This document shows positions 33,117-41,778 of a stretch of 42,566 nucleotides of DNA, one piece after another (within the stretch, counting starts at the first letter, position 1; the number at the start of each line of letters is the position of its first letter). A program made the position numbers and the translations under genes. The notes under the pieces were generated by a model, which was not told the DNA's origin, made no database searches, and saw nothing but the letters and a program-made list of their open reading frames with translations. Source of the stretch: a bacterium (GTDB taxonomy: Bacteria; Bdellovibrionota_C; UBA2361; SZUA-149; JAEUWB01); assembly GCA_016786595.1 (NCBI GenBank), contig JAEUWB010000026.1, positions 1 to 42,566 of the forward strand. The letters are read 5' to 3'.

Positions 33117-33363
33117 GAATAGTAATTCTCCTCAGCCACGAGTTCGCGTCGAAACACATCTTCCCATCGACATAGGATTTATAAACGCGACTGCCTTAAT
33201 AAATCCGATTCTAAAAAATATAGGTATAGAGCTTGTAGCTTGCAAAGCTAAGAGAGTAAAGGGGAAATTCTTTAATAATAATAATAAAAACCTACAAGGG
33301 CACTAAGTATTAGCCAAAAGAATTTAGCCTGTTTTTTGTGCCTATTTATTATTTAAAACTTCT

Positions 33364-34047
33364 TTAGTGTCCAGCGGCCGGCTGTTTTTTAACTTCTGTT
33401 TTAGCAGCAGGCGCAGTAGCAGGGCTTGCACTGACACGCTCAGATTCTTCTAAAAATCTAAAAGTTGTTGCGATTACACTAGCTCGAACGCTCGTCATCT
33501 GTTCTTCGTCTCGTGATTTTTTACCCGAACGATCTCCTGTCATAGTAAAATCATGTAAATTTACAATACGGTTCATGTGCCCAACTTCATCAAAGAACGA
33601 AGCGATTTGATGATATGTTCCAGTCACCTCCATCTCTACTGGCACCGAGGCGTAATAATCGAGCTTATCTTCCTCACGTGGCTTAAAAACTCTCATTTCA
33701 AGACCAGCATCACGCCCAACGTTAGAAATTTGCGCTAGCAGAGCATCAATTTCTCTCTTGTCGGGAAGCTCAGCCAGAGCTTTTTTCAATTCAACTTCAA
33801 GCTCAACTACTTCTTTGCGATAAACATCAAGATTCTTAGCAATCAATTCTTCTTTTGCTAAACTCGCACGCAAGCCAGTTGAGCCTTCGATTGCAGATTT
33901 TAATTCTTTAGTTTTTTCCAATTCAGGACCGACCAAAACAAACCACAAAAGTGAGCCTAATCCACAAACTGTCACGAGGAAAATTCCCAATTTGTATAAC
34001 TCAGGAAGCTCCAAAATACGCTGTAATTTGCCTTCAGTTGTTTTCAT
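33364..34047 (-). CDS. pilO: PilO, type IV pilus inner-membrane alignment protein
   Basis: A 227-residue bitopic protein: a cytoplasmic start, one membrane helix (about 20-38), a coiled coil (about 43-95) and a periplasmic ferredoxin-like domain (EMRVFKPREEDKLDYYASVPVEMEVTG). With PilN and PilM it forms the inner-membrane alignment complex. The C-terminal tail is Ala/Pro/Lys-rich and odd for the family. It lies 40 bases after pilN. Confidence 0.88.
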   Translation of the reverse strand: MKTTEGKLQRILELPELYKLGIFLVTVCGLGSLLWFVLVGPELEKTKELKSAIEGSTGLRASLAKEELIAKNLDVYRKEVVELEVELKKALAELPDKREIDALLAQISNVGRDAGLEMRVFKPREEDKLDYYASVPVEMEVTGTYHQIASFFDEVGHMNRIVNLHDFTMTGDRSGKKSRDEEQMTSVRASVIATTFRFLEESERVSASPATAPAAKTEVKKQPAAGH

Positions 34048-34087
34048 GTCAAATCCCTAAATACACCGATTCGCAATAGTTTTTGCT

Positions 34088-34702
34088 TTATTTTTTAGCA
34101 GCTGCAGTATCACTGCCAATTTTTACCTGCACAGCTAATGCGTCTTTAAGTCCAACTTTTAAAACGAATTCTTTCACCTTCACGCCCTCCAACTCAAACT
34201 GCGTAGAATGCTGGAGGTCAACGCCAGTAAAATATTTTGATTTAGACAAATTACTCATAAAGGCAGAGATCGTCTGGTTATCAAGGGCCACACCGCTTAA
34301 GGTAATTCCCGTGTCGCGCTCCTCAAGTGACTTAATCCAAGCTTCTTTTGGAACTGACGTGCCGATTTCATCAAGGATGCGCACTGGGCCGCGCTTTTTT
34401 GCTTTTAAGGCTGCGATCGTCATTAATTTTTCACGCAACATTCGCTTCTTCTTCTCTAAATCAGAAACTTCAGCAGTAACTTTGCGCAGTTTATTTAATT
34501 GAGTCTCAAAGGTTTGTTTTTGCCCTTCAAGTAAAGCATTTTTAGTTGATGCATTTTGATAAAGAACAAAACTACTAATTGTCAGAGTAATGATTGAACC
34601 TACAAATAATAAAATTTGTAGTGCATGGCGCACTGCGAAATCAGGCTTCTCACCAAGCAAATTAACTTGAACTAATTTGTGATTAATTAATGTATCCGCC
34701 AT
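34088..34702 (-). CDS. pilN: PilN, type IV pilus alignment protein
   Basis: A 204-residue bitopic membrane protein. The N-terminal INHKLVQVNLLGEKP matches the NLL-type motif that binds PilM. A membrane helix (about 27-48), a coiled coil and a periplasmic domain with SVPKEAWIKSLEE and ISAFMSNLSKSKYF follow. It starts 3 bases after pilM. Confidence 0.88.
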   Translation of the reverse strand: MADTLINHKLVQVNLLGEKPDFAVRHALQILLFVGSIITLTISSFVLYQNASTKNALLEGQKQTFETQLNKLRKVTAEVSDLEKKKRMLREKLMTIAALKAKKRGPVRILDEIGTSVPKEAWIKSLEERDTGITLSGVALDNQTISAFMSNLSKSKYFTGVDLQHSTQFELEGVKVKEFVLKVGLKDALAVQVKIGSDTAAAKK

Positions 34703-34705
34703 AAA

Positions 34706-35812
34706 CTAGTCTGCAGCCTCCAGGCTGTGTTTTTTATCGCCCTTGCGCCGTAAGGCAAGACCTAAACTGATTGCCACAGCTGATGAAATCTCTTTAAGAA
34801 ACTCCGGGTCGAATTGATCGGGAATTTGCACTGCGCGCATCGCATCGATAATCTCACATTTTACGTTGACTTTCTTAGCTAGCGCCTGCCCTAAGCCTTT
34901 AGTCATTGCCCCACCACCAGAATAATAAACTGCATCGATCGTATTATCTGTGCCAGATGCACTCCAAAGAAATCCGATCTGACGCTGAATTTCACTAGAG
35001 ATGTGCTCTGTTGTGCGTTCAATAATTTCCTGCACCTGTCCAGCATCAACACCTTCTTTAATCTGACCGATTTTAGCTTGGTCAGCTTCTGCTGCCGATA
35101 AAGATAAGGTCTCACAAAGCGCGTCCGTATATAAACGTGAGCCAACTGAGGCATCTCCACTAATTAACACGTCACCGTTAGAAATTAGCGTGACACTGGT
35201 AAATTTTGCGCCAATATCAACAAGGGAAATAGTCTGATTATTACATTCTGGATAGCTAATGATAAACATATTAGCCAAAGCAAAAGCATCCACATCGGCA
35301 ATCACTGGCTCAAGTCCAGCAAGTTCAATTGCCTGAGTGTAACCACTAATTATATCCGTCTTCACCGCGACAAGTAAGACATCCATTGTGCCATTAGATT
35401 TTGTCTGCACAACTTGATAGTCCAAACGCACGGCATCAAGGTTATGTGGAATATAATTCTGCGCTTCAAAGGTCATTGCGTCTTGAAGCTGCTTTAAATT
35501 ATGAGCGCTAACATTGATACGCTTGGTAAATACCGCCGGGCTAGGAATGGCAAAAGTTGCGCGCGTTGCAGTAATGCCGTTAGCTTCGATAATTGAACGA
35601 ATTACCAGTGCAATATCTTCCGGCTTTGAAACAACGTTATTCTTTACGGCACTTGCCGGCGTAGGTTGTAAGCCTGCATTTTTTAAGATTGGCTTCTCAC
35701 CACCGAGTTCAATTTCAACTACTTTTGTTGTGCTCGTACCAATATCGATGCCAACATAATCATTAGTAGTGCCACCTTTTCCCAGAGCAGATTTAATCAG
35801 TTTAGCAATCAC
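34706..35812 (-). CDS. pilM: PilM, actin-like ATPase of the type IV pilus
   Basis: Cytoplasmic ATP-binding protein that recruits PilN. The 368 residues open with YVGIDIGTSTTKVVEIE (the phosphate-1 motif) and later show LVDIGAKFTSVTLI and YYSGGGAMTKGLGQAL (phosphate-2 and adenosine motifs). Start is GTG 35812 with an AAGAGAA site upstream. First gene of the pil operon. Confidence 0.93.
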   Translation of the reverse strand: MIAKLIKSALGKGGTTNDYVGIDIGTSTTKVVEIELGGEKPILKNAGLQPTPASAVKNNVVSKPEDIALVIRSIIEANGITATRATFAIPSPAVFTKRINVSAHNLKQLQDAMTFEAQNYIPHNLDAVRLDYQVVQTKSNGTMDVLLVAVKTDIISGYTQAIELAGLEPVIADVDAFALANMFIISYPECNNQTISLVDIGAKFTSVTLISNGDVLISGDASVGSRLYTDALCETLSLSAAEADQAKIGQIKEGVDAGQVQEIIERTTEHISSEIQRQIGFLWSASGTDNTIDAVYYSGGGAMTKGLGQALAKKVNVKCEIIDAMRAVQIPDQFDPEFLKEISSAVAISLGLALRRKGDKKHSLEAAD

Positions 35813-35905
35813 AAATAATTCTCTTAATAAATGGTTTTAATTCGACCCAAATGTTGAGCTAGACTAGCATTGAATCTTATTAATAGTTAAGGCCTTTTTA
35901 CATAG

Positions 35906-35934
35906 AATATATTGTCGGGCACTGCTCGATCTAA
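35906..35934 (-). promoter_or_regulatory. Candidate promoter for the pil operon
   Basis: On the minus strand, TTAGAT and TATATT are separated by 17 bases, about 95 bases upstream of the pilM start. It lies in the 235-base gap between the divergent pilM and priA genes. The -35 box is weak. Confidence 0.3.
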
Positions 35935-36047
35935 CTTTAGGTTCCTTTAATGACTGTTCAAGCTAGGATATTTGCTGAATTTTTCAGTCTTGAGGTAGGT
36001 TATTAAATAGTGCCTAAGCCTAGATATTAGTTTTATTAATACAGATC

Positions 36048-38471
36048 ATGACCATAACAGACAGTGCAACTCTGCAGCCAGCAAATCCCGATCAAATCTG
36101 TCTTGTAGCAATTCCTGGAATTAGTATTGAACTTTCTTATCGTGTCGACAGTTTAGAAAGCATCCCTGCAGTTGGATCAGAAGTATTAGTTGAAGTTGGA
36201 AGAAGCAAACGCCGCGGCTGGATAATTGGCTATCAAAATAAGTCGGAAATAGTAGACTTTTCCAAAAAAAAGAAAGTCGACCATCAAATTGCACTTTTCC
36301 CTGGAAATAACTTTGAATCAAAAACAAAGCATCAATCCGATTTAAAACCGGTCCTCAAATTTAAACCCGCTTGCCTACAATCACAAACACAACTGTTCCA
36401 ATGGATGAGTGAATACTATGGTGTAACACTTGCAGAAATCTATGACACGGCCTTACCCCAACGTGTAAAAATCCCAAAAACATTTTTTCAAGTGCAAATT
36501 ACAACGACAGGGAAAAAATTTCTTGAAGATCAATCCGCTTTTGAAAAATTTTCAAAGCGTTCGCCAGCACAAGCACAACTGTTAACTCAACTTGCTGCTA
36601 GGAAAACTCCACTCGATCAAACTGTCTTATTCGCAACAGTTAAAAAGAAGTCCGGGTTAAAAGCTTTGATCGATAAAAATTTAGCCGCTTATCTCCCATA
36701 TATTCCAGCAATTGGGCCAACCTTGATTGAGGCTGATACGAATAGCGAAATCAAGCTCAATTCAGATCAAATTAACGCTATCACAAAAATTAATGTGGCA
36801 ATTGACGAGCAACACTTCAACCCCTTTCTCCTACATGGCGTAACCGGTAGCGGAAAAACAGAAGTATATTTAAACGTAATTGAGCACGCACTCTCCCAGG
36901 GCAAGTCAGCCCTAGTTGTTGTTCCAGAAATTTCCCTTACTCCACAACTGTTAAGCCGTTTCACGAAACGCCTCTCGCAAACGCCCGTGGTGCTACATAG
37001 TCAGCTTAATGCAACTGAGCGCTGGAGCGCTTGGGAGGCACTGCTGCGCGGAGATGTCAGGGTGGCAGTCGGTGCGCGTTCTGCAATCTTTGCTCCAATG
37101 CAAAACCTTGGATTAATCATTATCGATGAAGAGCACGACTCTTCGTTAAAACAATCAGATGGACTGCGTTACCATGGGCGCGATGTCGCACTCAAGCGCG
37201 CACAAATTGAAGATTGCACAATTCTCCTAGGCTCTGCCACTCCCGCGTTTGAAAGCTTATTGAATGTCGAACGTGGAAAATATAGTCTGCTTGAGCTTCC
37301 CGAGCGTGCAACGCAAAGCACAGTTCCAAAGATTGAAATTGTAAATTTTGCGGCAATTCGGAAAAAAGACTGTCCCAGTGAGAACATCTCGCCTGAATTA
37401 TTTAGTGCACTCAAGAACACTCTAGAGCAAAAGCAACAGGCAATTGTACTTTACAATCGGCGCGGCTTTTCAACTTATTTACAATGTGAAACTTGCACAA
37501 CCGTGATTAGCTGTAAGCACTGTTCAATCCCCTTGACCTTGCATCAACAGGGCAATTTCTTACTCTGCCACTACTGTGGTTATCGTACAAAAATCATCGA
37601 GCTCTGCCCAATCTGCCGTGACCCCAAACGTACACTAGCGCAAACAACAGAAAATGATCATGAAACTTCCGCCAAGAAAAATGCTGAGCCGAAAATAGGT
37701 CAATTACGTCAACGTGGCGGTGGCACTGAGCGTGTGGTTGAAGAACTTGGCATACTTTTTCCTGCCGCTCGAATTGCGCGGATGGACCGGGACTCGGTCA
37801 GCAATCATAAAATCCTTAACGAGCTACTAGGCAAAATGCATGGCCGTGAAATTGATATTTTAGTTGGCACGCAAATGCTTGCTAAGGGCCATGACCTACC
37901 TGGCGTAACTTTAGTCGGCGTGATTAATGCTGATGTCGGACTTAATCTACCTGATTTTCGCTCCTCGGAGCGTGTCTACCAATTGATTGCACAGGCTGCC
38001 GGACGAGCAGGCCGTGGGAATCACCCGGGGCGAGTGATTGTTCAGACCTTTCAGCCAAACCATCCTACAATTGTTGCACTGCAAACTGGTCGCTATAAAG
38101 CCTTTGCGCGTTATGAATTAACTCAACGTAAAGAATTATTTTACCCACCCTTCACGAGATTACTGCGCATCATCGTATCTGCACCGAAACTCGAAAATGC
38201 CGTTAGTTACGCAAAGAAAGTTGCAGAGTTCTTAAGTCAGTTTCATACATCAAAACAAACAGCTGCGAGTAATCCCTTACAAATTATTGGCCCAACACCA
38301 GCTCCGATTGAGCGCTTGCGTAACCGCTATCGCTTACATTTTTTAATCAAATCAAATTCCGTGCGCTTAGTTTCTGAACTCGCACGAAGCCTAAGTGAGT
38401 GGCAAAATACAATTAAAGGTCATAAGGATACGCGGATGGCGCTCGATATCGATCCCTACGAGATGCTTTAG
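36048..38471 (+). CDS. priA: Primosomal protein N' (PriA helicase)
   Basis: Restarts stalled replication forks. The 807 residues have an N-terminal DNA-binding domain, Walker A GVTGSGKTE (about 264-272), DEEH (about 358-361) and a zinc-binding block of Cys pairs (CETC, CKHC, CHYC, CPIC, about 479-525). Helicase motifs GTQMLAKGHDLPGV and AGRAGRG follow. Between the last zinc Cys pair and the GTERVVEEL helicase segment there is an extra polar stretch of roughly 20 residues. The large N-terminal domain has another polar insert at about 65-95. Confidence 0.95.
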   Translation: MTITDSATLQPANPDQICLVAIPGISIELSYRVDSLESIPAVGSEVLVEVGRSKRRGWIIGYQNKSEIVDFSKKKKVDHQIALFPGNNFESKTKHQSDLKPVLKFKPACLQSQTQLFQWMSEYYGVTLAEIYDTALPQRVKIPKTFFQVQITTTGKKFLEDQSAFEKFSKRSPAQAQLLTQLAARKTPLDQTVLFATVKKKSGLKALIDKNLAAYLPYIPAIGPTLIEADTNSEIKLNSDQINAITKINVAIDEQHFNPFLLHGVTGSGKTEVYLNVIEHALSQGKSALVVVPEISLTPQLLSRFTKRLSQTPVVLHSQLNATERWSAWEALLRGDVRVAVGARSAIFAPMQNLGLIIIDEEHDSSLKQSDGLRYHGRDVALKRAQIEDCTILLGSATPAFESLLNVERGKYSLLELPERATQSTVPKIEIVNFAAIRKKDCPSENISPELFSALKNTLEQKQQAIVLYNRRGFSTYLQCETCTTVISCKHCSIPLTLHQQGNFLLCHYCGYRTKIIELCPICRDPKRTLAQTTENDHETSAKKNAEPKIGQLRQRGGGTERVVEELGILFPAARIARMDRDSVSNHKILNELLGKMHGREIDILVGTQMLAKGHDLPGVTLVGVINADVGLNLPDFRSSERVYQLIAQAAGRAGRGNHPGRVIVQTFQPNHPTIVALQTGRYKAFARYELTQRKELFYPPFTRLLRIIVSAPKLENAVSYAKKVAEFLSQFHTSKQTAASNPLQIIGPTPAPIERLRNRYRLHFLIKSNSVRLVSELARSLSEWQNTIKGHKDTRMALDIDPYEML

Positions 38472-38478
38472 AGTGTAA

Positions 38479-40155
38479 CTACTCAGCGTAAGAAAAAATC
38501 CGCTTCTCCCACAAGGCGATTGTAAGCTCTAGCAATGCGGCAAATAAAGCAATTGTAAGCATCAAGGCTAAAATTATCGAATGATAATAACGCTGGTCAA
38601 TCTTTGAGAAACTCTCTCTGACCATGTCATCCTTCATATCGACACCTAAGACCGCAATCGAATTTCCCTGCTTGTCTTTAATTGGTGCATAGCCTGTTAA
38701 AACTACATCCCACTTATCAGCGATGGTAATATCTTTATCGGCACTGGGCCGTTCGAAAGCCTCAAAAGCCGCAGGGAATTTTAGTGATTCCTCAAAAATT
38801 GTCCCTGGACCGACTGGAATTTCGATACCTTCAAGTTTACCATCACCGTTGCGATCTAGCTCAGCGACACTGTCATAGGTATCATCTTCAACTACAAATT
38901 CAAGATATTTTGGGTCATTTGAACGTTGCATGATATAAATAAATTCAACGCGACTAACACGCTGCTTAATCATCTTTAAAATTCGCGCAAGTAAACGACT
39001 GGCCTCGTTACCGTAATCAATTTTTCCACGGACCTGTTTAACTAAATTAGGATCGATCAAAAGTGTTGAAGTTTGAGCAAAATTGGTGAGCTTTTCGGTG
39101 AGCTCATCGACAATTGATTCTTTGGCGGTGCTCCTTAGCGTATGCGAAGTAAAAGCCAATGCACCAAACATGAGGACTAGCAGTAATGTGCACACGGCAA
39201 AAAATTCTTTACGAAAGGCAATTGCAAATCGGGCTTTTTCTAGCCAGGAATACTTACAGGCAGAAACGGCTAAATTCTTGATGTAGCGATGTAAATCTAG
39301 TGCCATTTCGCCGGCTGATTGATAGCGCTCTTCAATATTTTTATTGAGCGCCTTTAAGCAAATCGCCTCAAGCTGTTTAGGCACAAGCGGATTAATTTGA
39401 CTCGGTGGCGTGGGGTCTTCGTTGACAACGCGAATTAAGGTATCAAACACAGAACCGCCATTAAATGGAGGACTGCCAGTTAATGCGCAATAGAGAATTC
39501 CCCCGAGGGAGAAAATATCTGAACGGTTGTCTAAGCCGGAATTTTTTTCTTGTGCCTGCTCGGGAGACATAAAGGCCGGACTGCCCACAATGCCTTGCGC
39601 GATTTTTTCGTGTTCATTTAAGAAGGCATCTTCCGTGTTGTTGCTTTTGGCAACACCAAAATCCATGATCTTGGGCACACCTTCCGGTGTAATTTGGATA
39701 TTACCTGGTTTCAAATCGCGATGAATGATTCCGTGGGCATGTGCATAATGTACTGCACGACAAATTTTAATTACTATCTTTAGAAGTTGATGATCGGTTA
39801 ATTCGCGACTGGAAATCACCTCAGCTAAAGTCTTGCCCTCAACATACTCCATCACGTATGCAGAGCGATCCTGAATTTCTATTAATTCAAAGACGCGGAC
39901 AATGTTAGGGTGTTCAAGATTGGCTGCGATGTGCGCCTCCATTTGGAAACGCAACAGGTTAATTGGATTTAAATCGACTGTGGAGTGTAAAGTTTTGATT
40001 GCAACGTTTCGACCAAGCTTGAGATCGCTTGCCAGATAAACGCTGCCCATCCCACCGCGGCCAATCAAACGCTTAATAATATACTTCCCGGCCAACTCGC
40101 GGTTGAGCTCAGAAACGTCATTAGCTAATACTTCTTGCGCCTGATTTTCCTGCAT
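38479..40155 (-). CDS. Membrane Ser/Thr protein kinase with extracytoplasmic EF-hand-like sensor
   Basis: PknB-like kinase, 558 residues. The kinase domain (about 25-290) is complete: GRGGMGSV (32-39), Lys54 in VAIK, HRDLKP (145-150, catalytic Asp147), DFG (165-167) and SPAFMSPEQ. A membrane helix (about 317-338) leads to a periplasmic region (about 340-520) that ends before a second helix (525-548). In it, DRNGDGKLEGIE (434-445) fits the 12-residue calcium loop of an EF hand. The following YAPIKDKQGNSIAVLGVDM segment resembles a Cache-type sensor strand. PASTA repeats are absent. Convergent with priA, 7-base gap. Confidence 0.88.
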   Translation of the reverse strand: MQENQAQEVLANDVSELNRELAGKYIIKRLIGRGGMGSVYLASDLKLGRNVAIKTLHSTVDLNPINLLRFQMEAHIAANLEHPNIVRVFELIEIQDRSAYVMEYVEGKTLAEVISSRELTDHQLLKIVIKICRAVHYAHAHGIIHRDLKPGNIQITPEGVPKIMDFGVAKSNNTEDAFLNEHEKIAQGIVGSPAFMSPEQAQEKNSGLDNRSDIFSLGGILYCALTGSPPFNGGSVFDTLIRVVNEDPTPPSQINPLVPKQLEAICLKALNKNIEERYQSAGEMALDLHRYIKNLAVSACKYSWLEKARFAIAFRKEFFAVCTLLLVLMFGALAFTSHTLRSTAKESIVDELTEKLTNFAQTSTLLIDPNLVKQVRGKIDYGNEASRLLARILKMIKQRVSRVEFIYIMQRSNDPKYLEFVVEDDTYDSVAELDRNGDGKLEGIEIPVGPGTIFEESLKFPAAFEAFERPSADKDITIADKWDVVLTGYAPIKDKQGNSIAVLGVDMKDDMVRESFSKIDQRYYHSIILALMLTIALFAALLELTIALWEKRIFSYAE

Positions 40156-40249
40156 GGAGCCTTAATATATAGGCCATAGGACATTAATCTAGTAAAAAAG
40201 TCAATTATACTAGCCGCTATTTTGTTGATTTTGCAGGTTTTTCAGTGAC

Positions 40250-41767
40250 TTAGATCGATCGAATGTATTGTTCCATCAAGCCGCCAAAGTCTCCATTCGA
40301 CATAAAAACAATCACATCTCCGGGACTTTGAAATTGCAGCAAAAACTCTCTGATCTCCTCCACCGAACTAAAGCTAAACCCGTGCTTGCCTTTTGCTTTT
40401 AGCTTTTCGATTAGAAGCTCCACATCGAGTGCCTTAGTCTCAAGCTCAGCCTTGGCATAACCACTAGCATCAGAAACTTTTTTTACCACAGCCACATCAG
40501 ATGCAGAAAAAGCTTCTGTATAGGCCTCCTGAAAAAAAGCACGGCGACTCGTATTTGAGCGCGGCTCAAATACGGCAATGAGCCTTCGTCCAGGATAATT
40601 TTCTTTTAAACCTTTAAGCGTCAGATCGACAGCAGTCGGATGATGCGCGAAGTCTTCAAGGACAGTAATGCCATTTTTCTCATCAATGATTTGTTGACGA
40701 CGGGCAACGCCACGAAACTCTGCAACTCCATGCCTTATTTTCTCAGCACTTAATCCCAAGCACTTACCAATGCTTGCCGTGACAAGTAGATTTAGCGCGT
40801 TATGCGGCCCTGTTAATCTGGTTTGCATTACAAGGTTCTGACCGTCCAGTGAACACTCCAAAGTTTGCCCTCCGGACTCAAGTGACGTTCTCGAAACTAA
40901 ACGGAAATTTGCACTTGGACTTAAGCCATAAAAAAATACTTGGGCCTGGATTTGATTTTCAGAAAATAACTGTGAAACTTGGGCGACAAGTTTTGGGTCA
41001 TCTGCATTTACAAAAATAGCGCCCGCCTTCGGCACGCGCTTGATCAGTCGATTAAATTCAGTGCGAATTTCATCAAGTGATGCATAAATATCGCCGTGAT
41101 CAAATTCAATGCTTGTAATCACTAAAAAATCTGGCCGGTATGAATGGAATTTCGGCCACTTCGCAAAATAAGCGCTGTCATATTCATCGCCTTCAAGCAC
41201 AACCGTACGTTTACTGACTTCAAGTTCTGTATCAACTACACGAATACTTCCAGGTAAGTTTAGCGGAGCGCCGCCAATAAAATAGCCCGGCTTTAAGCCA
41301 GCAAGATCTAAGAGGGTTGCAATTGCTGCAGTTGTTGTTGTTTTTCCGTGCGTGCCGCTGACTACAATTGACCTTGGGCAAAAATCTCTTTCGCCAATTA
41401 GAAGTGCGGCAAAGACTTCGGGCATCGAAGCATAAGGGATTTTTTGCTTGAGCGTGAAATCAACTTCAACATTGTCACTGCGAATGCTGTTACCGATCAC
41501 TACCAGGTCAGGCTTAATCTTAAAATTATCTAGAGAAAACCCTTGATATAGCGCGCTCGTCAGTGAACGCACATAAGGTCCCATCGGTGGGTAAAATGCT
41601 TTATCACTTCCCGAAATTTGATAACCAAGTTGCACAAGCAATGCCGCCACAGCAGCCATGCCCGTGCCGCAAATTCCAATTAAATGAATTTTTGCTCCCG
41701 GGGATAATTTTTTAATCTCAGCTACACGCTGAAGCGATGCCTGATCTAATTCTGGAATTGAAGTCAT
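40250..41767 (-). CDS. mpl: Mpl, UDP-MurNAc:tripeptide ligase
   Basis: Reattaches the recycled peptide L-Ala-gamma-D-Glu-meso-DAP to UDP-MurNAc. The 505 residues show the Mur-ligase start KIHLIGICGTGMAAVAALL, P-loop GTHGKTTTT (about 137-145), DEYDSAYFAKWPKF and ITSIEFDHGDIY, and FAHHPTAV. The GSDKAFYPPMGPY stretch and the length favour Mpl over MurC. It lies 11 bases after the metallo-ribonuclease gene. Confidence 0.92.
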   Translation of the reverse strand: MTSIPELDQASLQRVAEIKKLSPGAKIHLIGICGTGMAAVAALLVQLGYQISGSDKAFYPPMGPYVRSLTSALYQGFSLDNFKIKPDLVVIGNSIRSDNVEVDFTLKQKIPYASMPEVFAALLIGERDFCPRSIVVSGTHGKTTTTAAIATLLDLAGLKPGYFIGGAPLNLPGSIRVVDTELEVSKRTVVLEGDEYDSAYFAKWPKFHSYRPDFLVITSIEFDHGDIYASLDEIRTEFNRLIKRVPKAGAIFVNADDPKLVAQVSQLFSENQIQAQVFFYGLSPSANFRLVSRTSLESGGQTLECSLDGQNLVMQTRLTGPHNALNLLVTASIGKCLGLSAEKIRHGVAEFRGVARRQQIIDEKNGITVLEDFAHHPTAVDLTLKGLKENYPGRRLIAVFEPRSNTSRRAFFQEAYTEAFSASDVAVVKKVSDASGYAKAELETKALDVELLIEKLKAKGKHGFSFSSVEEIREFLLQFQSPGDVIVFMSNGDFGGLMEQYIRSI

Positions 41768-41778
41768 AAAAAGAAAGT

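Noticed and set aside
33273-33287. Run of TAA units
   Set aside because: Too short for an iteron set or CRISPR; just a microsatellite.
33100-33306. 68-codon plus-strand frame in the pilO-pilQ gap
   Set aside because: It starts in the 5' end of pilQ on the opposite strand, has no helix or motif, and lies in AT-rich sequence.
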